From NCBI RefSeq assembly GCF_963576675.1, contig NC_088919.1, positions 42,740,501 through 42,804,500 of the forward strand: DNA of 64,000 nucleotides, written 5' to 3'. Under the pieces are notes generated by a model that was given only the letters and a program-made list of their open reading frames with translations, was not told the DNA's origin and searched no databases. Below are positions 24,464 to 35,957 of the stretch, one piece after another. Both the position numbers and the translations under genes were made by a program. The stretch is from Euphorbia lathyris (Eukaryota > Streptophyta > Magnoliopsida > Malpighiales > Euphorbiaceae). Each line of letters starts with the position of its first letter. Positions within the stretch are counted from its first letter, which is position 1.

Positions 24464-24476
24464 TACTCCCACTTGG
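24464..24476 (-). other. Copia polypurine tract
   Basis: On the minus strand CCAAGTGGGAGTA abuts the LTR start. It is purine-rich and at the right place to prime plus-strand DNA synthesis. Confidence 0.75.
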
Positions 24477-24477
24477 A

Positions 24478-27400
24478 CTAAAGCCAATTGTTTCTAAAAC
24501 TTATCCCAGTAGAAGTTAAATGACGATAATGTACTTTCTGGGTTAAAGGCTTTGTCAACGGATCTGCAACGTTGTCCTCTGTAGGTACTCTTTCTATTCT
24601 CACATCTCCTCTAGCCACAATCTCTCTAATGATGTGGTATTGCTTTAGGTAGTGCTTGGATGCATTATGAGACCGTGGTTCCTTTGCTTGCGCAATGGCT
24701 CCATTGTTATCACAGTACAGAGTAATGGGATTGACAATGTCAGGCACCACACCTAGTTCTATAATGAACTTTCTAATCCAAACTGCTTCCTTTGCTGCTT
24801 CCGCAGCAGCGATGTACTCTGACTCGGTCGTAGAGAAAGCTACGCTTCCCTGCTTGGAACTTTTCCAACTGACCGCGCCCCCATTCAAGATAAACAGGTA
24901 TCCTGATTGGGATTTAAAATCATTCTCATCTGTGAGATGACTAGCGTCTGAAAATCCTTCAATTTTCAGATCTCCTTCTCCGTACACTAGGAACATATCT
25001 TTAGTCCTTCTCAAGTACTTAAGAATGTTCTTGACGACAATCCAATGCCCGTCTCCCAGATTCCCTTGGTAACGACTCGTTACAGATAACGCGAACGCTA
25101 CGTCAGGTCTAGTGCATAGCATAGCATACATAATCGAACCGATCGCGCTGGCGTACGGGACTACAGCCATGCGTCGTTTGTCATCATCAGTTTTAGGACA
25201 TTGATGATTGTTTAACTTTACTCCATATACCATGGGTAAGTTACCTCATTTCGATTCAAGCATGCTAAACCGATTTAGCACCTTTTCAATGTATGTAGCC
25301 TGTGAAAGACCAAGCAGTCTTCGCGATCTATCTCTATAGATCTTTATACCAAGTATATAAGCTGCTTCACCAAGGTCTTTCATTGAGAAGTTACCGGATA
25401 ACCATACTTTTACCGACTGTAATAGAGCAATGTCATTTCCCATTAACAGTATATCGTCCACATATAGTATGAGAAATGCTATAGAGCTCCCACTTGCTTT
25501 CTTGTAAATGCAAGCTTCTTCGCAATTTTGTTCGAAACCAAATTGTTTTATGGTTTCGTCAAAACGCTTGTTCCAGCTTCTAGATGCTTGTTTGAGTCCA
25601 TAAATGGATCTCTGAAGTTTGCAAACTTTGTTTGCATCCTTCGATATGAAACCTTCAGGCTACATCATGTATACATCCTCAAGCAGGTTTCCATTTAGGA
25701 AAGCTGTTTTCACATCCATTTGCCAAATCTCATAATCAAAATGAGCGGCAATTGCAAGCATGATTCTGATTGATTTGGACATAGCAACAGGAGAGAAGGT
25801 TTCGTCATAATCAACACCTTGTTTCTGACGATATCCTTTTGCTACCAACCTAGCCTTGTAGGTGCTAACCTTTCCATCCATGTCAGTCTTCTTTTTGAAG
25901 ATCCACCTGCACCCAATGGGAATTATCCCTTCGGGTGGATCAACCAAAGTCCACACTTGGTTAATATACATGGAATCCATTTCAGAATCCATGGCTTCAA
26001 GCCATGCTTTAGAATCTGGACTAGTAAGAGCCTCTTCGTAGTTTTCGGGTTCGTCGTCTAACACGGGAACCTCGTTATCATCTCCCACTAGAAAACCATA
26101 TCTAACTGGGAGTTCACGAACTCTTCGCGATCTACGAATAGGTGCCACTGGAGTCTCATCTAATGGGACTTCTTCGGGTACCTCAACCACTTCTGTTGTT
26201 TCAGTCGGTGTTTCTTCCTCTTGAACTTCGTCGATTTCAATCATGCTTCCCTTTTGTGTTTCTTCGAGAAACTCTTTCTCTAAGAAGGTTGCGTATCTGG
26301 ATACTATTACTTTCTGATCATCTGGATGATAGAAGTAATACCCCATGGTTTCTTTGGGATATCCAATGAAGAAACATTTATCAGATTTAGAATCTAATTT
26401 GTCGGACGCAATGCGTTTGACAAAAGCTGAACAACCCCATACTCTCATAAATGAGAACACGGGTTTCCTACCAATGAACAATTCATATGGTGCGGAACTA
26501 GTGGATTTAGTTGGTACTCGGTTCAGGGTGAAGAGGGCAGTTTCTAAGGCATAGCCCCAGAACGACTTTGGAAGTAAGGCCATGCTCATCATGGATCGTA
26601 CCATATCTAATAGGGTACGGTTTCTCCTTTCGGATACACCATTGTGTTGTGGTGTATAGGGAGGTGTCCATTGTGAGCATATCCCACATTCAGTTAGATA
26701 ATTCAGAAAATCATCTGAAAGATATTCACCACCTCGATCGGATCGAAGCGTCTTTATTTTCCTTTCTAATTGATTTTCCACTTCATTCTTGAAGCATTTG
26801 AATTTCTCAAAAGCTTCTGATTTGTGCTTCATCAAGTAGACGTAACCATATCGGGTATGGTCATCTATGAAGCTTATGAAGTATCTGAATCCTCCTCTTG
26901 CTTGGACCGACATAGGACCGCATACATCTGAATGAATGAGTCCTAGAGTGTCTGATACACGCTCACCTTTATTGCTAAAGGGTGTCTTTGTCATTTTACC
27001 TTTTAAACATGATTCGCATGTTTCCAATGATTCGGAATCGATTGGATCTATAAGCCCATCTGAATGTAGCTTTAGCATGCGTCTCTTGTTTATATGGCCT
27101 AAACGACAATGCCACAAGTAAGTTGAATTATCTATCTTATGTCTTTTGGTATCAATTGTAAAAACAGGAGTTTTATCATCTAACACATAAATCCCATTTT
27201 GTGATATTCCTGAAAAATAAAAGATCGAATCTTTATAAAAATTGCAACTATTGTTCTTTATTGAAATATGAAAACCGTCGTCAACAAGACGGCTAATAGA
27301 AATAATGTTACGAGACATCTCAGGAACGTATAAACAATTCCTTAATTCTATTACAAGCCCAGAGGGCAAAGGTAAAACATAATCTCCAATTGCGAGGGCG

Positions 27401-28383
27401 GCAACTCTTGCTCCATTTCCAACTCGCAAGTTTATGCTTCCTTTCTTAAGTTCCTTAGTCTGTTTTAGCTCCTGCATATTTGTACAAATATGAGATCCAC
27501 ATCCGGTATCAAGTACCCAAGATTCAGACAGTGAAACTGTATTTATTTCAATATAAAACATACCAGATGTAGAAGCACCGCCTTTTCCCTTCTTGAGGGT
27601 GGCTAGATACTCCTTGCAGTTTCTCTTCCAATGCCCGTCTTTACCACAGAAGTGGCATTCTCCTTTGGGCTTCTTCACATCCTTTCCCTTGGACACAGCT
27701 TTCTTACCTTTCTTGGGATGTTTAGGATTGGGAAAATTCCCTTTCCTTTTCTTCGATCACTCAATTATAAGAGCCGGTATGGTCTTGTCTTTCTTCATAT
27801 TAGGCTCAACTGACTTGAGCATGTTTGCAAGCTCTTCAAGAGAGGTTTGCAAGTCATTCATCTGATAGTTCATAATGAACTGTGAATAACTTTCTGGGAG
27901 GGATTGAAGAATTAAGTCAACACTTAATTCGTTATCCATCGCAAATCCAATACTAGAAAGTTTGGTAATGTAGCCAATCATCTTGACACAATGTGTCATG
28001 ACTGATGTGCCCTCTTGCATCCTGCAACGATATAACAGCTTGGATATCTCGTAGCGTTCGCACCTGGTTTGTTTCCCAAACAATTCCTTTAGGTGCATGA
28101 TAATGGAATAGGCGTTCATCTCCTCATGTTGCCTTTGTAATTCCGATGTCATCGATGCAAGTATGATGCATCCGGCATGATCGTCATCAGCCTTGTGCTT
28201 CTGATAAGCATCAATTTCCTCGATGGGAGCATCATCTTCAGGGACAGGGGGTATCGATGTATCAAGTACATACCCAATTTTCTCGAACTTCAAAACAATT
28301 TTGAGGTTGCGAAACCAGTCGGTGAAGTTTGAACCATTCAGTTTGTTATCGGTAAGAATGTTTTGCAGATTGGTTTTAGTCAT
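24478..28383 (-). pseudogene. Copia gag-pol polyprotein with three in-frame stops
   Basis: A single frame of 1301 codons from ATG 28383. Gag occupies residues 1-209. A CCHC zinc knuckle lies at 243-256 (CHFCGKDGHWKRNC), protease DTG at 292-294, and integrase follows with SDRGGEY and NGVSERRNRTL blocks. The copia RT has YVDD at 974-977, and RNase H contains CDNNGA. The order protease-integrase-RT-RNase H defines Ty1/copia. Stops are TGA at 27759-27757 (between gag and the zinc knuckle), TAG at 25662-25660 where relatives have Gln in the Q-PEGF motif, and TGA at 25248-25246 where relatives have Arg before GxLP. All three fit C-to-T changes. There are no frameshifts, so the copy was probably coding until recently or was mobilised in trans. 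Confidence 0.95.
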
Positions 28384-29615
28384 GATTTTAAGAGTGTGTT
28401 TTTAAACAAAACCTGAGAGTGAGAAAGAGTAAACGTATGTCATTCATTTGCTTTAAAGTATAACAATCTAAGATTATAGGCCTTTTAATTTATTTCAGAT
28501 TGCTCCCACTATTTTGCCAAATTAATAGCCCTCCATATTAATTCGAAGAATTTCACAAATCCTTTAGTGAGCTAGGATCCTAACTCCTGAGATTTCGCCT
28601 TGACTTTAACCAACAAGCTAGTCCCATTTGTTAGGTAGATTCATGCAATCAATCACATCTCGAATGTGATTCCCATGTTATTGGGTTACTAACCACATTA
28701 GTAACTAATATGTCATTCATATTAATCCCAACCCTCTTGCCCATTAGTTTATGACAACATGAGTTTGCCCATCCAATTATCATACTCTAATTTAAGTATT
28801 ACCCCATATTCATGAAAGAACGATTTTCGATCATCCAGGTGTTACCATAAGACCCCGAGCTTGAGTTTACCCAACAACCCAAAGGCCCCCAATACTGCCG
28901 GCTGAATTATAATATTAGGGAGGGGCAACCGATTTTAATAACTTGCTTATTTACTTAACTTTTTAATGAGAGATTTTTATTTAAGTCTCATAATCTAACT
29001 TAGTCTTGATTTGCTTTAGCATACATCAGACACACATACATACATTGGCTAAATTATTCCGTCGAGCCAGAGACGGAATAAAAGGCCAAACCTAAGGAAA
29101 TACTAACTATTACATATTTCTCTTTAGGTCCTCCGTCTTCTCCATGGCGCCTTGAAATTACATATTAATTTCTATACTACTATGAGAAAATTTCAACTGA
29201 ATTGAAGGGAATTAGATGAGATGAGAAATTACAATAGATAGTAGAAAGGCAGGACGCGCATGCCCTATTTCAAAAATACCAAAAGACTAAAAGAGGGTCC
29301 AAATATGTCCATAACTCCAAACATGCAAAGACTCAATTAAATAAATTTAATTGGTTGATTACATAACCGTCTTATGTAATATTTAGGTTAATCACATTAA
29401 CTCGTCAAATTAACTTTCATCCAATTTTACATCTTATCGCTTCGTATCTTTATATTAATCCTTAGATTAATATAACCATATAAAACGTCAATTATGCATG
29501 TCCCAATTATTTTGATTTCAATTCATTTAACGCTTTGATTTACAACTTGGTAAAGACAAACTTTTAAACGAATTTTTTCATTCGATAATCAAAACAGAAA
29601 ACTATTGATTTCCGA

Positions 29616-29652
<37 letters not shown>

Positions 29653-29826
29653 TATTTACAAGCCGATTTTAACAATTAAAATCAAGTGGGATTCGGGCCG
29701 GGGCCCGAAATTGGCCTGCTGCCGTTTGGTAGCAGCCCCGCGGCTGCTGCCGCGAGGCAGCAGCCGCGCGACAGCGGCTGGTCGCGCCGTGAGGCGCGAC
29801 CCGAGCCGCTGTCGTATTTTTTTTTT

Positions 29827-29861
<35 letters not shown>

Positions 29862-30172
29862 TTTTAAAACGATTTTAAAAACGATTTTCAGAAATAGGAA
29901 AAACTACAATAGATTTCCGTTTTATCTTTTAGAATTAATAAAACTAATTTTATTAACCTAACTATAAAACAAATAGATTTTGTTATAATGATTATCAACC
30001 GAAATAATTAGGAACATACGCATAATCAATTTTAATTAACAATTAACTAAAATTTATTTATCTTTAGAATTAATTAATCAAACAATTTGTTAATTAATCC
30101 TAACCATAAATATTTATTCAATCCTATTGAAAAACTTCTAAATTTCATATATGAAATAGCGGATTTAACGAT
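28384..30172 (-). other. Long untranslated leader of the copia element
   Basis: About 1.8 kb between primer-binding site and gag ATG, unusually long, without a coding frame. It is AT-rich except for the GC hairpin island at 29692-29814, which is flanked by (AT)n tracts near 29620-29650 and 29828-29858. Confidence 0.7.
29692..29814. repeat. GC-rich cluster of stacked hairpins in the copia leader
   Basis: Four inverted repeats in 123 bp. An 8-bp stem lies at 29692-29709 with a 2-nt centre. An imperfect CTGCTGCC/GGTAGCAG stem follows. A perfect 13-bp stem has arms 29739-29751 and 29756-29768 around loop GCGA. A 20-bp stem has arms 29769-29788 and 29793-29814, with a 2-nt bulge at 29802-29803, around loop GTGA. 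In plus-strand RNA both tetraloops are GNRA type; in the element's own RNA they read UCGC and UCAC. A packaging, dimerisation or translation role is possible but not shown. Confidence 0.85.
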
Positions 30173-30185
30173 GGCTCTGATACCA
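30173..30185 (-). other. Copia primer-binding site (tRNA iMet)
   Basis: On the minus strand TGGTATCAGAGCC, the exact complement of the plant initiator-Met tRNA 3' end, one base inside the LTR. This fixes the element's orientation. Confidence 0.95.
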
Positions 30186-30186
30186 C

Positions 30187-32050
30187 TGTTGGAAATTAGG
30201 CTAAGGTATAGCAGCGGAAATATAAAAATTTTAGCCTACTTCCTTTTAACCATAGGATCCGTTAATCGTTATTTCATATAAAGAGGGATAAGAAGGAATA
30301 CCTTTTGAAGAACAATCTACCGTTGTTAAAGAAGTGCCCACAATTCTTCTCCGAGATCCCAAGCACGAAGTATAACACGGTGAGGTTAAGATAGAATCAA
30401 CCCTTATGAGATGCAACCAAAATAGATTGCCTCTAATTAACCAACACAAGATCAAAGAGAAAAGGAGATGAATGAAATTAATCAATCGACGGAAGCCGTA
30501 TGAATTCTTGTCCACGAACTAGGGGATGCGAAATCTTTTTCTCTCTCTAGATGTAGGTTTCGAAAATCACATAGAGGGGAGGGTTAGGGCTTGGTCGAAA
30601 TTCACACATTAGGGGGGTATATATAATAACTTGTATCTAAACCCTAGTTAGATAGGAATAGGTTACTTAATAGGAATTCAATTCGGAATAGGATTCCTAA
30701 TTATTATCTTATAATATATCTAATATATTTAGGATAATAATAAATAACCTAATTGGATAATAATAGGAGTATATTAATCTAATTAAAACTCCTAATTTAA
30801 TTATCTCTCTTAACTAATTTAATTCACAAACCTAATCAAATTAGGATTAAGGGAATTAAAATAATTCCTAACTTATTATATACAAATTTCGGCCTCTCCT
30901 AATTAAATGGGCCTTACTGGGCTCATTTGGGCTTCCATCTATTAATGACATCCATCTCTCTTTTGGTTCCAAGTCTTATGTGTGATCCATTAGGTTCTTA
31001 CTACTTCTGGCCGTATGCAACTATTAAATTAATTTCTTCAAGAATTATATTTAATCCTTGCATAACGGAATGATGTACTGAGTATGTTATTGGCAAGTCT
31101 GTAATCATTTCCCCAGAGTCCGTTAAGAAGACAGGTTGATTCTGTCGTTAACCCTTCCGTATTAGTTACAGTATAATTCGATCCTTTATCAACTATATCC
31201 TTGAACTGAATCTTATGACTATGGATGATGTCAAGTCACATATAGCGAGACGTTCGTTTTACTTGTTCAGGCCGAGTCAACTCAAATAGATAGGTTAAGT
31301 GAAATCTGTATTTCAAGTCTTAAGCTATCACCTTGCAAGGATTTAGAGTCGAGTCTTCCACAAGCGATCCTTGGATATATCTCCCATTAATCGGGAGTGA
31401 TAAATGCTCAATCCAATGTATAACTACCCTGACATTACTTCCTGTGACACCCAACCTTTGCAGTTCACACCCCAGAGTCATCTCTGTTAAGGATCGTGGG
31501 ACCGCAGGATCAAAGTCTCACATTCAGTAATTCAGGATGACCAATTAACATTCCTTTGAGTCTGAGGATTACTTATACCTATTAATACCAATGAGATGAA
31601 CAGGTGACAAGGATGAATCTATCCATCCTGTTATCTCAAATCGGATCCCCAATCCTAATGAACGACGTTTCATCGGATCTATGTAACTGTCCAGATATCT
31701 ATATATATGAAGCTTGTGAGATCAGCTTTCTGTCGGACAGAAGACATTGTTACATACAAGTCTCAACAGTGATATATCAATCCTAAACATATCACTTGAC
31801 TTGGGGTGGTTTTAAGTTTATTAGTTTATTATAAAGTTTTGTCTCACTTCATGCTTGTATGAACACTTTATAATCACTTTAAACAAACTTACGGATTTCC
31901 TTTTATTAGACTTTATTTAGTGCTTAAAAGGGATTGCCTTTATATAGTTATAAAACATATATCTCATTAAAACAAATGATATAAAGAACAATTCATTTAC
32001 ATTAAGTTTGTATCCTGCAACAATTGTCTATAGGACACTAAACCCCAACA
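30187..32050 (-). repeat. Copia LTR, right copy (5' LTR in element orientation)
   Basis: 1864 bp, same ends as the left copy. The visible differences are four transitions, two transversions and one missing A. It is adjacent to the primer-binding site, so transcription of the element starts within it on the minus strand. Confidence 0.95.
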
Positions 32051-33502
32051 TGTTGGTCCCGATAATAGGATTAGTTCCAAGGGGGGGTTAGGAACTAATA
32101 TAACTTTTTCGCTTAATAAGGCTGGCTTAATTTAATGTTTGATAATTTAACTCAGCTTTAGGTCAGCAAGGCTGAGTGAAGTGTGAGACAGTTTTAATCA
32201 GACACTGACTAGAGCTGTTTCAATTGCGAATTGGGAGATACCACTTTAGATCAGCTTCCAACTGAGCACTCTGATTACTCAGTGTCGGCTTATACAAATT
32301 ATATACTGAGTAATTTAAGCAAGCAATACATATATCAAGAGAAGAGGGTTAGAGATTATTCAGCAGTCTTATCCTGGTTCGGCCTCACTGCCTACGTCCA
32401 GTCCCCAGAATCCCTCCGGGCTTTTTCAATCCACTACTGAGCTCTTTAAAGGTAGAGCACAAACCGTTTACAAAGCAATTGAGTATGCAACAGTATCGTC
32501 CTCTATTCGTCTACTCAATCCTACTGAGCGCTATAACCGAACACTCAGATTTTCTCTACCGCTGAGTACTAAAACCGAGTACTCAGCTCCATTCTTCTAA
32601 CCTTTACAGTTGATACAAGTTTTTTCTCTCTAAATGAAGAACACTTTAGATGAATACAAATTCACTCTAGACTTTTACACAATGATTGGAATTGGGTGTA
32701 AGAAACTTGTTTTTTTTTAATCAGACAGCTTCTCTTTTGGATCTTTTAACTTAGTGAAGATCTTGCTTGTCTTTTCTCTTTTTGTAATTCGGCAAAGGAT
32801 CCAAGTGATGAACTTGTCCTTTTGTAGCAAAATCTGAAGCTCCAATGATTTGAATTCGGACATATCCGTTGAATTCAAACGGTCTTCTTTCGTCATTGAT
32901 AGGTCAGCATTCAGAATTTACAGGCCAATCCTGTCGTCTGAATTCAGCAGGCGTCAGGCTCGCCAGTTTCGTCTTCTTGCGCCAGGTTCGTCTTCTAGCG
33001 CCAGTTTTGTCCTCTAGCCAAATGCTAGTTGATCCATGCGTCTAAAAAAGGTCTCTAGGCGGATTTCTGAGGCTTCTGAATTGTTGCAGACCTATGTCGG
33101 GCGTTTGTCTTTTAGTCAACGGATCATTGGCGATGTCCTGACGAATACTCAGCTTGATCGTTTGGCTTTGCCTTTAAGATATCTTCTGACGGGGCTGAGT
33201 TACGTTCTACTCAGCTTCTTTGGTCGGCTTCGCCTTGAAGCGTTATTTTGAAGAAGACTTTTCTCTTATAATGCTGAGTTATATTTTACTCAGCTTCTGC
33301 TGTGCGTCTTTGCTTATGCTGACTTCGTTCTGTCTTTCTTTTTATTGAACACTTAGTTCCTGTTCTCATTAGTTAATATACTCAACATTGAACAGACACA
33401 TTAGTACAATTAAATCAAAGCACTTAAATTTAGTTGTCTTAATCATGGGATTAACTTAAATAATTTTATCAAATCAAAATCATTTGGAAAGGTGTTTCAA
33501 CA
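32051..33502. repeat. Solo LTR (1452 bp) split by the copia element
   Basis: Runs from TGTTGGTCCCG to GGTGTTTCAACA with TGTTG/CAACA ends. GGGTA is duplicated on the outer sides (22589-22593 and 33503-33507) once the copia element is removed. No internal region or second LTR is present, so it is a recombination-derived solo LTR. ACTCAG/CTGAGT words recur at high density. The orientation is not fixed by the sequence. Confidence 0.85.
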
Positions 33503-33988
33503 GGGTACTCAACTCATAAGGCTCCCCGATGCAGAACAGAATTAAGATTGCTCTTAAATCTTTCCTTCCAATGATGCTCCATGCATCATCCAGGCATTTA
33601 AACACATGAGCGCTCTGACGGTCCTCTAAGTCATAACGCATGTTGTTAGATCCCGCCACTCCAGCACCATGGGGCCACACCCTACATCGCATCCTTTCAT
33701 AAAAATCCCAAAGTACTCGCCTTCCTTTAACAAATACTCGAGCACTATACTTCAATTGTCACCCCATTAACTCGAACATCGATTGTCGGATGTGGCAGAA
33801 ACGGTGCCATTTTCACCACTGGTGATTTACTCACATGCATTTTCCCCTCCACTTTGCTCCTTTTGTTGTCCGTATCCAAATTATCACCCTGCATAGTAGC
33901 CCTTTTCTTTTCCTCTATCTAACTCGCCCACTCTCCACGAAAGTCGTCTCCCTAAGAATGGCACTTAACATTAGGCTCACTAGACATG
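33503..33988 (-). pseudogene. N-terminal part of the antisense gene of the third Tat element
   Basis: Minus strand from an ATG near 33988, with in-frame stops in the leader. The stretch with YERMRCRVWPHGAGVAGS and the downstream GEPYEL matches, in order, YEEMREKVWTRAPGPAGS and GEPYEL of the antisense gene at 57234. The frame then runs into the solo LTR; its continuation is at 22593-21819. The LTR therefore landed inside this gene. Confidence 0.75.
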
Positions 33989-34344
33989 CTAATTTTATGC
34001 ACTAGCTCAAACCGCCTAAAAGAATACCTAATGAATAGCAGAAAACAAGTAAAAAGAAATAAAGAAGAAGGAACTGACCTTGTTACTTTCAGCATCACCC
34101 TAATGAAGCACCTACTTATAGTGAAGACTCAATTCGGGCACCATCGCACTATGCGAGCACTCAGAATACACGAAGACTCAATTATCTCTCTTTTTTCATA
34201 GCACTGAGCAGACTGAAGAAAGAGCCAAAATTTGGTCAAAAGAATAACTCCTTTCCTTTTATACTAACATAAAAAGGTACGCAAAAGTCCACGCGGCCCA
34301 AAGGGCATGCTCAGCCATCAATCACCATTGACTCTATGTAATAT

Positions 34345-34837
34345 TATTACAATATTTAAAGATGGATGAGATGGTTAAGAATGCATGCTATTATTTGAGA
34401 GGTCCTTGGTTCAATTCTCCTTAACCTCATTTTTATTTATTTTAACTTTATTTTTCATTAATTATAAAAATATGTTACCATATTAATTAATTTAAATGGA
34501 CTCTTTATTTTGATCACACTTTTGAATTCATTTTTATTATGTCTTTACCATTAAAAAAATTAATTTCTTATTTTTTCGAATCAAATAATTTATTTTCTAA
34601 ATTAAATTTGGTATGTTCGCTAAAACATTAAAAGCGTCCAACGTGAAAAGTGTAAACATATTTAATTTTCTATTAGTTCAATCCTAATTTCTAAAAAAAT
34701 TATAACATTTTTACAGTTTTAACGTGTTGGAGGCTAAAAAAGTTTTGCCCAACCCTGACGAGCTGGACTTTGAAAATTTTCCCTCAACCGCATGGCTAAA
34801 ATTAGCCCCCTCAAGTCTAAATTCCTGGCTCTGCCAC
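34345..34837. mobile_element. Partial hAT-like element with a tRNA-like segment
   Basis: The right end, reverse complemented, reads AGTGGCAGAGCCAGGAAT, and the subterminal GGAGGCTAAAAAAGTTTTGC word matches the element at 42024-42651. The left end is not identifiable. Near 34362-34420 a box A-like (TGGATGAGATGG) and a box B-like word (GGTTCAATTCT) stand at tRNA-like spacing. Confidence 0.55.
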
Positions 34838-34907
34838 TATGTGGTGCTCAACTTTTTATAACATCGTTATTTCCCACCTTTTTAATGACACTTGTCTCAC
34901 ACTTCAA

Positions 34908-35457
34908 TAGACCTGTTTAGGGACCTGATGGCCAGTCCAGCCCGCCTATTCCCGTAGATAATGGGACGGCCTTGGTCAGTGTAAATTTACATTGAACCAT
35001 CCCGATTTGGGATATATTAGTATAGCTCATATCGGCCCAGCCCAGCCCATAACTTATTTATATATACTATTATTTTTTTATGAATATAAAGATACTACAA
35101 GAGCAACTTATTCAAATTTAGTTTCTTTAAAAAGAAAATTGTCTACCTGCTGTGAAAATAATTCTTTTAAGTTTGCATTTTAAAATTTAACTATTTCATA
35201 GTTCGTAAGTTCATAATAATACTTCCTAATTTGAATTTATTATTAGTGAAAACAAAATTTCAGATTTATGAAAAACAAAGTATGGGCGGGCCTGAGCTGG
35301 GGCTGGGATTAAGGTTTTCTAATTCAGCCCAGTCCGGCCCAAACCGTGGCATATTTACTACGAGCTGGACTGGGTTGGGCTTAGACATGCATTTTAATTG
35401 AAAAGTCCGGTATGGCTCGGCCTGAGTCCGAAGCGGTCCAGCCCATGAATAGGTCTA
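34908..35457. mobile_element. hAT-type MITE
   Basis: Ends TAGACCTGTTTAGGG and, reverse complemented, TAGACCTATTCATGGG, with GC-rich subterminal parts and an AT-rich core. Flanks CACTTCAA and TACTTCAT share six of eight bases, consistent with an old 8-bp duplication. Confidence 0.65.
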
Positions 35458-35613
35458 TACTTCATTAATACCTTTCGATAATTGAGAACTTTGAAAAACG
35501 CCACGCGTCGCCACCATATTTTCTCTTTTGATCAATCTCAACACTAGGACCAAGATGTTCTCCATTCCTCATATTTAGTGGTTCGATTACATTTCGTAAA
35601 AGGGGAGAATAAT

Positions 35614-35957
35614 TGATGAGGTAAGTGGAACCACGAATGCATGAAGCCTAACAAGCTCACCTTCACCATCATTTTAGCTTACAAGCACACAGGCCCATTT
35701 GATCAAACCTACGAGGCAATAGGGGCATGCTGGTAAATAAACTCCACTGCCTAGTTCCTATAAATACACGGTGCACACTATTAGTAAGAAGAACCAAAAT
35801 CTCTTTTTGAACTCTCTCTCTCTCTCATTACCCTTACAGTAACTTGATCGTTGCAATGTCCACAGAGATCCATCTCGACACAGGAGGTGAACCACCAAAG
35901 ACAATCTATCCGGAAATCTCACATCCTTATTACGTCTATATCATTGTAATTCAAGCA
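35614..35957 (+). repeat. Probable 3' LTR of the third Tat element
   Basis: A purine tract TAAAAGGGGAGAA (35597-35609) precedes TGATGAGG, and the block ends AATTCAAGCA. A TATA box CTATAAATA lies at about 35759-35767 in LTR-like context. It stands at the expected side of the antisense gene (upstream of that gene's start), as in the other two Tat elements once the two hAT insertions are discounted. Confidence 0.6.

Larger units (their letters stand above)
22599..32050 (-). mobile_element. Complete Ty1/copia LTR retrotransposon, 9.45 kb, young
   Basis: Two near-identical LTRs flank a minus-strand internal region with primer-binding site, leader, one gag-pol frame and polypurine tract. A 5-bp duplication TGTTG borders it. 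By eye the LTRs differ at about six bases and one A-run length over 1.86 kb, so the insertion is recent. The coding frame has three nonsense codons but no frameshift. Confidence 0.95.

Noticed and set aside
33480..33755. A 91-residue minus-strand frame as an intact gene
   Set aside because: It crosses the solo LTR border at 33502/33503; only the part right of the border is homologous to the Tat antisense gene, and stops lie upstream.
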